A DNA stretch of 31,027 nucleotides from an uncultured Oscillospiraceae bacterium (GCA_910585815.1 CAJUFJ010000041.1:1-31027); one strand, 5' to 3'; positions 15,326 through 23,461 are shown, counted from the first letter of the stretch. The notes: a model not told the origin generated them from the sequence alone. Numbers and translations are program-made.

Positions 15326-15396
15326 TGTAGGGGCGGACATTGTCCGCCCGCTTTGATGCGGTCAGATGCCGCAGGCGCACAATGTGCGCCCCTACA
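15326..15396. repeat. TGTAGGG-family repeat with two different inner hairpins
   Basis: Outer arms run 15326-15350 and 15372-15396 with TGTAGGGGCG / CGCCCCTACA ends. Each arm is itself palindromic: GGGCGGACA/TGTCCGCCC on the left and GGCGCACA/TGTGCGCC on the right. The G-to-C change between arms is matched inside each arm, so the small hairpins stay intact even where the arms do not pair with each other. Nearly the same pair of hairpins recurs at 30811-30860. Confidence 0.85.
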
Positions 15397-15414
15397 CGCC
15401 GGGAATCGTTAGGA

Positions 15415-15444
15415 GGACGCCCTCCCGTCCTGGGGAGGGCGTCC
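15415..15444 (-). terminator. Strong hairpin after glgD
   Basis: GGACGCCCTCC (15415-15425) and GGAGGGCGTCC (15434-15444) form a perfect 11-bp stem 8 bp beyond the glgD stop. Read leftward it is followed by TCCTAACG, a poor T-tract, so it could be a weak terminator or a 3'-end stabiliser in a glgBCDA transcript. Confidence 0.5.
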
Positions 15445-15451
15445 GGAAAAA

Positions 15452-16567
15452 TCAGACAACAGAGCCCTTGGCGATGGCCAGGGGATAGGTGACATGGCCC
15501 ATGAGCATGCGGCCCTCGCTCACCGTCACGTCCTTGTCGGCAATGACGTAGGACAGGGAGGCGCCCGCCTTGACCACCGTGCCCTGCATGAGCACGCTGT
15601 TGGACACCTTGGCCCCCTTCTCCACCACCACGCCGCGGAACAGGATGGAGTTTTCCACCTCGCCCTCGATCTGGCAGCCGTCGGCCACCAGGGAGGCGAC
15701 GGAGCGGGACTCGGGGCCGTAGTAGGTGGAGGGGTTGGACTGGTCCTTGGTGCGGATGGGCCGGGCGGTGTTGAACAGGTCGGCCCGGACCGCCGGGTCC
15801 AGCAGCTCCCGGGAGCGCTGGAAGTAGTCGCTCACCGACTGGAAGCGGCCCACATAGCCCTTGTGGATGTAAGGCATCATCTTCAGGGATTTCAGCCGGG
15901 GCTGAAGGACGCCGCGGCTGAAATTGGCCACGTCGTGGGCGGAACAGTAGTTTACCATGTCCATCAGCAGGCGCTTGGACAGGATGTAGATCTCCAGCGA
16001 CTCCAGCGCCTTGTCGGCGGAGGTGGGGTGGACGGACAGGTCGGTAATCCGGCCCTCCTCGCTGACCTCCACATACTCGGAGAACTGGGGAGCGCCTTTC
16101 AGCGTGGGGGTGCAGACCATGGTGATATCAGCCCCGGAGTTCCGGTGCTGCTCAAAGACCTCGTTGACGGGCAGGTTGATGGCGGTGTCGCCCCAGGCCA
16201 GAAGGACGTAGTCCTGGCGGATATCCTGGAGGTAGTCATATACCCCGGCCAGGGCCTCCATGCTGCCCCGGTACTCGCCGTGGCCGGCCTCGGTGTAGCT
16301 GAAGGGGGGCAGGATGCGCAGGCCGCCGTGCTTGCGGCTCAGGTCCCAGTCCTTGCCGGAGCCCAGGTGGTCCAGCAGGGACTGATAGCTCTGGTGGACC
16401 ACCACGCCCACGTCGGTGATGCCGGCGTTGACGCAGTTGGACAGCATAAAGTCGATAAGGCGGTAGCGGCCGCCGAAGGGCAGGGAGCAGGTGTTACGGG
16501 GACGGGTCAGCTCCCCCAGGTTGGCGTCGGAGCGGTATGCGAACAGGATGCCGTGGAGATCGTTCAT
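15452..16567 (-). CDS. glgD: GlgD, regulatory subunit of ADP-glucose pyrophosphorylase
   Basis: This 371-residue protein is homologous to GlgC (FGGRYRLIDFMLSNCVNAGI near the start and a C-terminal left-handed beta-helix-like region). At its N-terminus LFAYRSDANLGELTRPRN replaces the catalytic GGxGxRL loop of GlgC. That loss is the mark of GlgD, the partner that in Firmicutes forms a heterotetramer with GlgC and modulates its activity rather than catalysing. The ATG overlaps the glgC stop by ATGA, and its GGAGGTGAGC ribosome site is inside glgC, so translation of the two subunits is coupled. Confidence 0.95.
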   Translation of the reverse strand: MNDLHGILFAYRSDANLGELTRPRNTCSLPFGGRYRLIDFMLSNCVNAGITDVGVVVHQSYQSLLDHLGSGKDWDLSRKHGGLRILPPFSYTEAGHGEYRGSMEALAGVYDYLQDIRQDYVLLAWGDTAINLPVNEVFEQHRNSGADITMVCTPTLKGAPQFSEYVEVSEEGRITDLSVHPTSADKALESLEIYILSKRLLMDMVNYCSAHDVANFSRGVLQPRLKSLKMMPYIHKGYVGRFQSVSDYFQRSRELLDPAVRADLFNTARPIRTKDQSNPSTYYGPESRSVASLVADGCQIEGEVENSILFRGVVVEKGAKVSNSVLMQGTVVKAGASLSYVIADKDVTVSEGRMLMGHVTYPLAIAKGSVV

Positions 16568-17775
16568 GCCTGCTCACCTCCTTTCACATCTTCGCGGATC
16601 ATGGCGTTGGGCAGAATGGTGGCCCCTTCGCCCACGGTGACCCCGCCGGCCACCACGGCAATGCCCCAGCCGTCGCTGCCGTCAGGGGCGGCGCCCACGG
16701 TGGCCCCTGCCTCCACGGTGGCGTTCTCGGCCACGATGGAGTAGTAGACCTTGGCCCCCTCCTTCACGGTGGCCCCGGGCATGAGGATGGAGTACTGGAT
16801 ATCGGCCCCCTGCTCCACCGTGACGGAGTTAAAGAGGACGGAGTTGGCCACGGAGCCGTCCACCTGGCCGCCGCCGGTAATCATGGAGTGGGAGATGACG
16901 GCCTCCGGCCCGGTGACATGGGGGGGCCGGATGGGGGTGCGGGCGTAGATGGGCCAGCTGTCGTCATACATGTCCAGGCCGCTGCTGCTGCCGGCCAGCA
17001 GGTCCATGTTGGCGTCCCACAGGGAGTTGATGGTGCCCACGTCCTTCCAGTAGCCGGCGAAGCGGTAGGCCATCAGCTTCTCGCCGGCGTTCAGCATGTT
17101 GGGGATGATGTTCTTGCCGAAGTCGTTGGAGGAATTGGGGTCGGCCTCGTCGTCAATGAGGTATTTGCGCAGCTTGGACCAGGTGAACACATAGATGCCC
17201 ATAGAAGCCAGGTTGCTCTTGGGCTGGGGGGGCTTCTCCTCAAACTCATAGACCTTGTCGTCGGCCTCCACATTCAGGATGCCAAACCGCTTGGCCTCCT
17301 CCATGGTGACCTCCAGCACCGAGATGGTGCAGGCCGCCCCGGATTTTTTGTGGAAGGAGACCATCTCGGAGTAGTCCATCTTATAGATGTGGTCGCCGGA
17401 GAGGACCACCACGTACTCGGGGTCATACAGGTCCAGAAACCCGATGTTCTGGTAGATGGCGTTGGCAGTGCCCTTGTACCAGCTGCCCTGCTCGCCCTCG
17501 CCCAGGTAGGGGGGGAGGATGTGTACGCCGCCGTCAGACCGGTCCAGGTCCCAGGGCTGGCCGTTGCCCAGGTAGCTGTTCAGCTCCAGGGGGCGGTACT
17601 GGGTGAGAACGCCCACTGTGTCGATGCCGGAGTTGACACAGTTGGACAGGGGGAAGTCGATGATACGGTACTTTCCGCCGAAGGGGACGGCGGGTTTTGC
17701 CACGTTGCTGGTCAGGGCGTAGAGCCGGCTGCCCTGGCCGCCGGCCAGCAGCATGGCGACAACTTCTTTCTTCAT
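16564..17775 (-). CDS. glgC: Glucose-1-phosphate adenylyltransferase, catalytic subunit
   Basis: This enzyme makes ADP-glucose from ATP and glucose-1-phosphate, the committed step of glycogen synthesis. The 403-residue protein shows the nucleotide loop AGGQGSRLYALT, then AKPAVPFGGKYRIIDFPLSNCVNSG, the VVLSGDHIYKMDYSEM block with the metal-binding Asp, and the FEEKPPQPKSN loop. The C-terminal part has the hexapeptide beta-helix pattern. A GTG at 17784 is also in frame, but it would sit inside the AGAGGTG ribosome site that correctly spaces the ATG at 17775. It follows glgB by 114 bp without a visible terminator. Confidence 0.96.
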   Translation of the reverse strand: MKKEVVAMLLAGGQGSRLYALTSNVAKPAVPFGGKYRIIDFPLSNCVNSGIDTVGVLTQYRPLELNSYLGNGQPWDLDRSDGGVHILPPYLGEGEQGSWYKGTANAIYQNIGFLDLYDPEYVVVLSGDHIYKMDYSEMVSFHKKSGAACTISVLEVTMEEAKRFGILNVEADDKVYEFEEKPPQPKSNLASMGIYVFTWSKLRKYLIDDEADPNSSNDFGKNIIPNMLNAGEKLMAYRFAGYWKDVGTINSLWDANMDLLAGSSSGLDMYDDSWPIYARTPIRPPHVTGPEAVISHSMITGGGQVDGSVANSVLFNSVTVEQGADIQYSILMPGATVKEGAKVYYSIVAENATVEAGATVGAAPDGSDGWGIAVVAGGVTVGEGATILPNAMIREDVKGGEQA

Positions 17776-17889
17776 GTTGTTCACCTCTTACTTTTTTGGG
17801 TGCGATGGCATCTATGTAGAGACCGGGGCACAGGGCCCCGAGGGTGCCCGTTTGGGTGACTGTATGCGGGGTGGCGCGGAGACCGCTCC

Positions 17890-19980
17890 CTACGCCTTGG
17901 TGCGGGCCGCCTTTTTGGGCTTGGCGGGGGCTTTTTCCGCCTTGGCCGCCTTTTTGGCGGGGGCCTTCTCCGCCTTGGGGGCGGCCTTGGCCGCCTTCTT
18001 GGCGGGCTTCTTCTCCGCCTTGGCGGCGTCGCTGGCCTTTTCCGCCTTGGGCTTGCGCACCGGGTTCTTCCGCACGCAGCGGTAGATTACCGCCGACATG
18101 GGGGGCAGGTCGATGGCAAAGGACTGCTGCTGGTCGTGGCAGGGGATCTTTTCCGTCTTCACCGGCTCCTTGTCCCCCTGGCCCTCGCCGCCGAAGGCGG
18201 GGTCGTCGGTGTTGAAGGCCACGCCCCAGCTGCCGCCGAAGGGGGCCCCCACCCGGTAGCCGTTGCGGTGCTCGGGGGAGAAGTTGCACACCACGATCAG
18301 GGGGTTGCCCTTCCGGTCCCAGCGCAGGAAGGCCACGGTGTTGGCGGTGTTGTCGTCGGCGCACAGCCACTGGAAGCCCTGCCAGGAGTCGTCCTGCTCC
18401 CACAGGGGGGCGTTCTCCAGGTAGAAGGCGTTTATGGCCTTGACAAAGTCCTGGGTCTGGCGGTGGGGGGCGTATTGCAGCAGGTGCCAGTCCAGGGAGT
18501 ATTCAAAGTGCCACTCGTTCCACTGGCCCAGCTCGGCCCCCATGAAGGTGAGCTTTTTGCCGGGATGGGTCATCATATAGGTGTAGAAGGCCCGGACGCC
18601 GGCAAATTTCTGGGGGTTGTCCCCGGGCATCTTGCCGAAGAAGGAGCCCTTCATGTGGACCACCTCGTCGTGGGACAGAGGCAGGATGTAGTTCTCCGAG
18701 AAGGCGTACATCAGGGAGAAGGTGATATCCCGGTGGTTGAACTGGCGGAAGTAGGGGTCCAGCTTGATATAGTGGCAGATGTCATTCATCCAGCCCATGT
18801 TCCACTTGAAGTTGAAGCCCAGGCCGCCGTCGTCCACCGGCTTGGTCACCTTGGGCCAGGCGGTGGACTCCTCCGCGATCATCAGCACGTCGGGGTGGGC
18901 GGCGAAGATGGCGGTGTTCAGGTCCTGGAAGAACTTGATGGCCTCCAGATTCTCGTGGCCGCCGTTCACGTTGGGCAGCCACTCGCCGGCCTTGCGGTTG
19001 TAGTCCAGGTAGAGCATGGAGGACACCGCGTCCACCCGCAGACCGTCCATGTGGTACTCCTCCAGCCAGAACATGGCCGAGGAGAACAGGAAGGAGCGCA
19101 CCTCGGGCCGGCCGAAGTCGAACACGTCGGTACCCCACTCCTTGTGCTCCCCCTTCCGGGGGTCGGCATACTCGTAGGTGGGGGTGCCGTCGAAGTTGTA
19201 CAGGCCGAAGGCGTCACGGGGGAAGTGGGCGGGCACCCAGTCCATAATCACGCCAATGCCCGCCTGGTGGAGCTGGTCGATGAGGTACTTCAGGTCGTCG
19301 GGAGTGCCGAAACGGCTGGTGGCGGCGAAGTAGCCGGTACACTGGTAGCCCCAGGAGGCGTCCAGGGGGTGCTCAGTGACGGGGAGGAGCTCCACATGGG
19401 TAAAGCCCATTTCCTTTACATAGGGCACCAGATAGCCGGTGATGTCCCGGTAGCTGAGAAATTCCCCCTCGCCGGTGCGCCGCCAGGAGCCCAGGTGGCA
19501 CTCATAGATGTTCATGGGCCGGCGGTAGGGCGGATTTTTGGCCCGGAAGGTAAACCAGTCCCGGTCGCCCCACTGGTAGCCGGTGTCCAGGTCGTAGAGT
19601 TTGGTGGACACGTCAGGCCGGGTGGCGGCGTGGAAGCCGTAGGGGTCGCACTTGCCCACGAAGCCGCTGCCGTCCGCCTTATGTATGGCGTACTGGTAGG
19701 CGTCGTAGCGGTTCAGGCCGGGGACGAAGGCCTCCCAGATGCCCCCCTCCACCTTGGTCATGGGGGTGGCCTCCAGGTCCCAGTTGTTGAAGTCGCCGAT
19801 GACGGTGACCTTGGGGGCGTTGGGGGCCCAGACCCGGAACAGGTAGCCGTCCACGTCGTTTTCATCCCGGGCGGGATGGGCGCCGAAGCACCGCCAGGCG
19901 TGGGTAGAGCGGCCCTCGGTGAAGGCTTCAAGCTCTAAAAAAAGGTCGTGGGAGGAGAGTTTTTCCAGGTATTTAGACAT
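17890..19980 (-). CDS. glgB: 1,4-alpha-glucan branching enzyme with Lys/Ala-rich tail
   Basis: This enzyme forms alpha-1,6 branches in glycogen. It has an N-terminal CBM48 (VWAPNAPKVTVIGDFNNWD) and a GH13 barrel with the nucleophile Asp317 in DGLRVDAV, the acid/base Glu370 in IAEES, and LPLSHDEVVHMKGS for the third carboxylate. The family fold ends near LPPMSAVIYRC. Beyond this the last 59 residues (638-696) are almost only Lys, Ala and Pro with some Glu, in PAKKAAKAE-like repeats resembling histone-H1-like tails. The start at 19980 follows GAGGTGATAA; the open frame continues to 20346 but crosses the promoter. It is the first gene of the glgBCDA transcript. Confidence 0.95.
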   Translation of the reverse strand: MSKYLEKLSSHDLFLELEAFTEGRSTHAWRCFGAHPARDENDVDGYLFRVWAPNAPKVTVIGDFNNWDLEATPMTKVEGGIWEAFVPGLNRYDAYQYAIHKADGSGFVGKCDPYGFHAATRPDVSTKLYDLDTGYQWGDRDWFTFRAKNPPYRRPMNIYECHLGSWRRTGEGEFLSYRDITGYLVPYVKEMGFTHVELLPVTEHPLDASWGYQCTGYFAATSRFGTPDDLKYLIDQLHQAGIGVIMDWVPAHFPRDAFGLYNFDGTPTYEYADPRKGEHKEWGTDVFDFGRPEVRSFLFSSAMFWLEEYHMDGLRVDAVSSMLYLDYNRKAGEWLPNVNGGHENLEAIKFFQDLNTAIFAAHPDVLMIAEESTAWPKVTKPVDDGGLGFNFKWNMGWMNDICHYIKLDPYFRQFNHRDITFSLMYAFSENYILPLSHDEVVHMKGSFFGKMPGDNPQKFAGVRAFYTYMMTHPGKKLTFMGAELGQWNEWHFEYSLDWHLLQYAPHRQTQDFVKAINAFYLENAPLWEQDDSWQGFQWLCADDNTANTVAFLRWDRKGNPLIVVCNFSPEHRNGYRVGAPFGGSWGVAFNTDDPAFGGEGQGDKEPVKTEKIPCHDQQQSFAIDLPPMSAVIYRCVRKNPVRKPKAEKASDAAKAEKKPAKKAAKAAPKAEKAPAKKAAKAEKAPAKPKKAARTKA

Positions 19981-20068
19981 ATTTATCACCTCGTGGAATC
20001 TTTTGGAAGTTCCCTGTCGGCTAAAACCAACAAGGAGTTGCGGCGCGCACTTGGGTATATTTATAAAA

Positions 20069-20097
20069 ATTATACAACAACAGGGAAGGGCCGTCAA
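20069..20097 (-). promoter_or_regulatory. Sigma-A promoter for glgB (glycogen operon)
   Basis: Read leftward, TTGACG (complement of 20092-20097), a 17-bp spacer and a perfect TATAAT (complement of 20069-20074) lie 88 bp before the glgB start. This leaves a leader of roughly 80 nt. It is one of the best promoter matches in the window and should drive glgBCDA. Confidence 0.88.
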
Positions 20098-20211
20098 GTA
20101 AAATAGTGGAAAACCGGAAGAAAATTGAAAAGAATTTCTTAGAGCGGGAAGGGATGGGAGGTGTGGGGCGGCCGCAGGCCGCCCCTGCATAGGGGGGCTC
20201 AGGGATGCACC

Positions 20212-20239
20212 AAAAGCCTTCCCCCTTCCAGGGGGAAGG
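20212..20239 (-). terminator. Intrinsic terminator for leftward dacF transcript
   Basis: CCTTCCCCC (20217-20225) pairs with GGGGGAAGG (20231-20239); read leftward the stem is followed by CTTTT. It is the outer hairpin of the family B element and would stop dacF transcription before the glgB promoter. Confidence 0.65.
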
Positions 20240-20385
20240 TGGCACGGCCGAAGGCCGTGACGGATGAGGGTGCGGTGAGGGTATCGCCCCTTATCGTAAG
20301 AACTGCTTGCCCGCCCCGCCCCCTCATCCGCCCCCTTCGGGGGCACCTTCCCCCCGGAGGGTGGAAGGCTGGCCCTGCGGGGGAC
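20214..20385. repeat. Second full family B element
   Basis: It has the same end structure as 9380-9560 in opposite orientation: AAGCCTTCC at 20214-20222 and GGAAGGCT at 20363-20370, then GCCCTGCGGGGGACGGG. The inner segment CTGCTTGCCCGCCCCGCCCCC is nearly shared with the copy starting at 30911. The second-stem sequences differ from those copies but remain paired. Confidence 0.8.
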
Positions 20386-20395
20386 GGGGGATTAC

Positions 20396-20456
20396 CCCCC
20401 TCAGTCACGCTTCGCGTGACAGCTCCCCCACAAGGGGGGAGCCTTTTTTCTGCGGC
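20396..20456. repeat. Family A half-element with GTCACGC stem
   Basis: It holds CTCAGTCACGCTTCGCGTGACAG-type sequence with stem GTCACGC/GCGTGAC, then GCTCCCCC/GGGGGGAGC and a T6 run. The order matches 25781-25827, with both stems altered but paired. On the plus strand it is a typical terminator shape, pointing toward the 3' end of dacF. Confidence 0.75.
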
Positions 20457-20466
20457 AGGCGGCGGA

Positions 20467-21615
20467 TTACCCCGCCATCAGCAGCTTGGACAGCATCCGG
20501 CCGAAGATGCCGGGGATGGACAGGCGCTCCACCGGCTGGGCGGCCAGGATAGGCACGGTGTCACGCAGCTCGTCCCCCACGTAGACCTCCAGCGCCCCCA
20601 GGGTCTGGCCCTGCTCCACCGGGGCCTCCAGGTCCTCCGCCAGGGACAGGCGGGTGGTCACCTGGCCCTCCTCGCCCTTGCGCACCAGCAGGCGGCAGTC
20701 CCGCTCCAGCCGGGGCTGGACCTGGGCCTGCGCCCCCAGAAGGACGTCCACCGGGGCCAGAGGGGCGTCGGGGTAGACGGGCACCACCGTGTAGCTGGCA
20801 AAGCCGTAGTCCAGAAGGGCGCGGGCGTCGTCAAAGCGCTGGTTGGTGCTGGGGGACTTCATCACCACGGCGATAAGCTCCATGCCGTCCCGCTCCGCCG
20901 TGGCCGACATGCAGTACTGGGCCGAGCTGGTGAAGCCCGTCTTCAGGCCGGTGGTGCCCTCATAGAAGCGGACCAGCCGGTTGGTATTGGTCAGGCCGAA
21001 CTCCCCGTTGCGGATGGAGTCCATCCAGATGGTGGTGTACTCCCGGATGGCGGGGTGGTTTAAAATCAGCTCGCGGGACATGAGGGCGATGTCGTGGGCG
21101 GAGGTGACATGCCCTTGGGCGGGCAGGCCGGTGCAGTTTAAAAAGGTGGTGTCTGCCATGCCCAGCTCCTGGGCCCGCTGGTTCATCCGGGTGACAAAGG
21201 CCCCCTCGCTGCCCGCCAGGTGCTCCGCCAGGGCCACGGCGCAGTCGTTGCCCGACACCACGGTGACACATTTAATCATCTCCGACACGGGCATCTGCTC
21301 CCCCTCCTTCAGGTAGACCTGGGAGCCCCCCATGCCGGCGGCGTAGGCCGAGACGGTGACCAGGTCCTCCGGGCTGAGCTGGCCGGCGTCCACCGCCTCC
21401 ATTACAAGCAGCAGGGTCATGATCTTGGTCACGCTGGCCGGCTCCAGCTTCTCATGGGAGTTTTCCTCCAAGAGGAAGGCCCCCGTCTCCTTTTCCATCA
21501 GCACGCAGGAGGCGCAGGACAGAGTCAGGCCGCTGTCTGCCAGGGCCGCCTCCGCAGAGGGCAGGCCGGCCGCCAGCATGAACGGGGCCAGAAGCAAAAA
21601 TACATATTTTTTCAT
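20467..21615 (-). CDS. dacF: D-alanyl-D-alanine carboxypeptidase (S11 family, DacF-like)
   Basis: This penicillin-binding protein trims the terminal D-Ala from peptidoglycan stem peptides outside the cytoplasmic membrane. The 382-residue protein has a signal peptide (MKKYVFLLLAPFMLAAGLPSAEA), the SxxK motif SVTK at residues 61-64, SGN at 121-123 and KTG at 225-227, all three active-site motifs in order. The C-terminal all-beta domain and a final hydrophobic/amphipathic stretch (GIFGRMLSKLLMAG) are typical of DacA/DacF membrane association. The start follows AGGAGGAACC. It stands alone, leftward, between the glycogen cluster and the prophage. Confidence 0.94.
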   Translation of the reverse strand: MKKYVFLLLAPFMLAAGLPSAEAALADSGLTLSCASCVLMEKETGAFLLEENSHEKLEPASVTKIMTLLLVMEAVDAGQLSPEDLVTVSAYAAGMGGSQVYLKEGEQMPVSEMIKCVTVVSGNDCAVALAEHLAGSEGAFVTRMNQRAQELGMADTTFLNCTGLPAQGHVTSAHDIALMSRELILNHPAIREYTTIWMDSIRNGEFGLTNTNRLVRFYEGTTGLKTGFTSSAQYCMSATAERDGMELIAVVMKSPSTNQRFDDARALLDYGFASYTVVPVYPDAPLAPVDVLLGAQAQVQPRLERDCRLLVRKGEEGQVTTRLSLAEDLEAPVEQGQTLGALEVYVGDELRDTVPILAAQPVERLSIPGIFGRMLSKLLMAG

Positions 21616-21913
21616 AGATGGTTCCTCCTGAATCCATATCCAAGAATTTGCGGGTATGGTCAGGATGTGGAGCGGGCGGTTTTTCTATGCGTGGACCGGG
21701 ACAGGAAAATTTTGATGTAGGGACGCATTGCGATGCGTCCGTTTTTTATGGCGGTTTTCGGCGCGGGCGGATGCTTCGTGAAGCGTCCCTACGAGACTAC
21801 CATTGAGGAAGCGGAGAAAAGGAGCGAAAAAAGAAAGAAAAAATTTTTTTGTTGGATGTACCAAAACGTACAACTTTTGGCCTCAAACCCCTACTGGTGT
21901 AAGGAGGGATAAG
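21616..21913. other. Gap between dacF and the prophage
   Basis: This 298-bp gap holds the dacF leader, a TGTAGGG-family repeat (21716-21793) and then an A/T-rich run with CCAAAA (21861-21866) / TTTTGG (21875-21880) as an interrupted inverted repeat. I could not find a convincing sigma-A promoter for the phage genes, nor an obvious attachment-site duplication. The left prophage boundary is probably in here. Confidence 0.5.
21716..21793. repeat. TGTAGGG-family repeat beside the prophage
   Basis: It starts TGTAGGGACGC and ends GCGTCCCTACG. The left arm contains the perfect palindrome GGACGCAT-TGCG-ATGCGTCC (21721-21740), and the right arm contains GGATGCTTC/GAAGCGTCC with one G-U-compatible change. 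Stem sequences are unlike those of the other copies. Confidence 0.78.
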
Positions 21914-22210
21914 GTGGCAAAGGTCATCAGGCTCCCGGACAGGGAGGATATTGTCAAACGGATGTGGCGGCTGGCCAACGCCGGGGCGGGAGACGCCGTG
22001 CGGCTGGCCTGCTTCCCGCCGGAGGAGTGGCAGGGGGTGGACAAGCTGGAGCTGGACGCCCTCACCGAGTTTAAACGGGGGAGCAACGGCGTGGTGGAGC
22101 TGAAATTTGTGGACCGGGGGCGGCTGCTGGAGCGGCTGCTGGACGCCGTGGACCACAGCGGCGAGGACCAGGTGGACCGCTTCCTCCAGGCCATGGAGGG
22201 GGAGGGGTAG
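21914..22210 (+). CDS. Putative phage terminase small subunit
   Basis: The 98-residue product has no motif I can name with certainty. It directly abuts the terminase large subunit (its stop is followed at once by the next ATG), where PBSX-like phages encode the DNA-recognising small subunit. It is charged and probably helical, with a central DKLELDALTEFKRGSNGVVELKFVDR segment. The GTG start at 21914 is chosen for AAGGAGGG 5 bp upstream; the frame is open back to 21803 without another good ribosome site. Its role is inferred mainly from position; an accessory protein to terminase is the alternative. Confidence 0.6.
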   Translation: MAKVIRLPDREDIVKRMWRLANAGAGDAVRLACFPPEEWQGVDKLELDALTEFKRGSNGVVELKFVDRGRLLERLLDAVDHSGEDQVDRFLQAMEGEG

Positions 22211-23461
22211 ATGGTTTTTTCCGAGAAGCAGAAGCGGGTGCTCACCTGGTGGCGGCCCGGGTCCCCGGACCGGGACAGGCAGGCCATCATCTGCGACGGG
22301 GCGGTGCGCAGCGGCAAGACCCTGTGCACCGGGCTGTCCTTCTTCTGCTGGGCCATGCGCTCCTTTCAGGGGCGGAATTTTGCCCTGTGCGGGCGGACCA
22401 TCCAGAGTGTGCGGCGAAATATGCTCTCGGAGCTGATCCCCCTGCTGGAGCGGATGGGGTTCCGGTGTGAGGACCGGGTGAGTAAAAACGTGATTCAGGT
22501 GCGGCTGGGGGGAAGGAGGAATGCCTTTTACCTGTTTGGAGGGAAGGACGAGAGCTCAGCCGCCCTGATTCAGGGCATCACCCTGGCCGGGGCCCTCCTG
22601 GACGAGGTGGCGCTGATGCCCCGGTCCTTTGTGGAGCAGACCGTTGCCCGGTGCTCCGTTACCGGGAGCCGGCTGTGGTTCTCTTGCAACCCGGAGTCCC
22701 CGGCCCACTGGTTCTATCAGGAGTGGGTCCTTAAGGCCGGGGAGAAAAAGGCCCTGCGCCTGCAATTTACCATGGACGACAACCCGGGGCTGTCCAGAGA
22801 GGTGCGGGAGCGGTACGCCGGTACCTTTCAGGGGGCCTTCTACCGGCGGTTTGTGCTGGGGGAGTGGGCGGTGGCCGAGGGGCTGGTGTATGACTTCTTC
22901 GACAGGAGCTTTGTCCGGCAGGCGCCGGAGGGGCCCTTTGAGGAGTGGTATGTGTCGGTGGACTACGGCACCTCCAACCCCACGTCCATGGGGCTGTGGG
23001 GGCGGAAGGGCGGGGTGTGGTACCGGACCGGCGAGTACTACTACGACGGCCGGGCCGCCCGGCGGCAGAAGACCGACGAGGAGTACGCCGACGACCTGGC
23101 CAGGCTGGCCGGGGACCGGCCGGTGCGGGCGGTGATTGCCGACCCGTCGGCGGCCAGCTTCTGCGAGACCCTGCGCAGGCGGGGCTGGCGGGTGAAAAAG
23201 GCGGACAATCAGGTCCTGTCCGGCATCCGGCTCACCGCACGGCTGCTGAAAAGCGGGCGGATGGTCATTTGCAGGGGGTGTGAGGACGCCATTCGGGAGT
23301 TTGGCCTCTACCGCTGGGACGACCGGGCCCAGGGACAGGACCAGGTGCGCAAGGAGCACGACCACGCTATGGACGAGATTCGATACTTTGCCGCCACGGT
23401 GGCCGGAAAGGAGGGCCGGGGCGGGGTGTTCGCCGGGTGTGTGGAGAGAGGGAGGTTTTAG
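22211..23461 (+). CDS. Phage terminase large subunit (PBSX/XtmB type)
   Basis: This is the ATP-driven motor and nuclease that packages DNA into proheads. In the 416-residue protein, Walker A is GAVRSGKT (residues 30-37), Walker B is ALLDEV (128-133), the coupling motif is SCNP (158-161), and the RNase-H-like nuclease begins at VSVDYGTSNPTS (Asp251) with a second acidic motif IADPSAASF. All motifs are intact and the length is normal, so it may be functional. It is followed by a 256-bp repeat element and then the portal gene. Confidence 0.94.
   Translation: MVFSEKQKRVLTWWRPGSPDRDRQAIICDGAVRSGKTLCTGLSFFCWAMRSFQGRNFALCGRTIQSVRRNMLSELIPLLERMGFRCEDRVSKNVIQVRLGGRRNAFYLFGGKDESSAALIQGITLAGALLDEVALMPRSFVEQTVARCSVTGSRLWFSCNPESPAHWFYQEWVLKAGEKKALRLQFTMDDNPGLSREVRERYAGTFQGAFYRRFVLGEWAVAEGLVYDFFDRSFVRQAPEGPFEEWYVSVDYGTSNPTSMGLWGRKGGVWYRTGEYYYDGRAARRQKTDEEYADDLARLAGDRPVRAVIADPSAASFCETLRRRGWRVKKADNQVLSGIRLTARLLKSGRMVICRGCEDAIREFGLYRWDDRAQGQDQVRKEHDHAMDEIRYFAATVAGKEGRGGVFAGCVERGRF

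Larger units (their letters stand above)
19981..20466. other. Gene-free region between glgB and dacF
   Basis: This 486-bp stretch has no credible gene. From left to right it holds the glgB leader and promoter (to 20097), a GGGGCGGCC/GGCCGCCCC half-element of the TGTAGGG type (20165-20186), a full family B element (20214-20385) and a family A half-element (20396-20456). It is thus mostly a nested cluster of palindromic repeats. Confidence 0.8.

Noticed and set aside
15452..16567. glgD as a broken glgC paralogue
   Set aside because: The missing GGxGxRL loop could look like decay, but this loss is the normal state of GlgD in Firmicutes, the frame is intact and translation is coupled to glgC.
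18136..19938. Long open frames opposite glgB, glgC, glgD and glgA (for example 18136-19938, 16537-17859, 15494-16744, 13936-15108)
   Set aside because: All are antisense shadows of confidently identified enzymes with the same biased composition and no recognisable domains.
20161..20456. Possible CRISPR array or tandem repeat
   Set aside because: The repeats are dispersed palindromes with different backbones in opposite orientations; there is no regular repeat-spacer periodicity and no cas gene.
21616..21913. Prophage attachment site between dacF and terminase
   Set aside because: No tRNA gene, integrase or visible direct duplication supports an att site, and the right end of the prophage is outside the window, so no pair can be compared.
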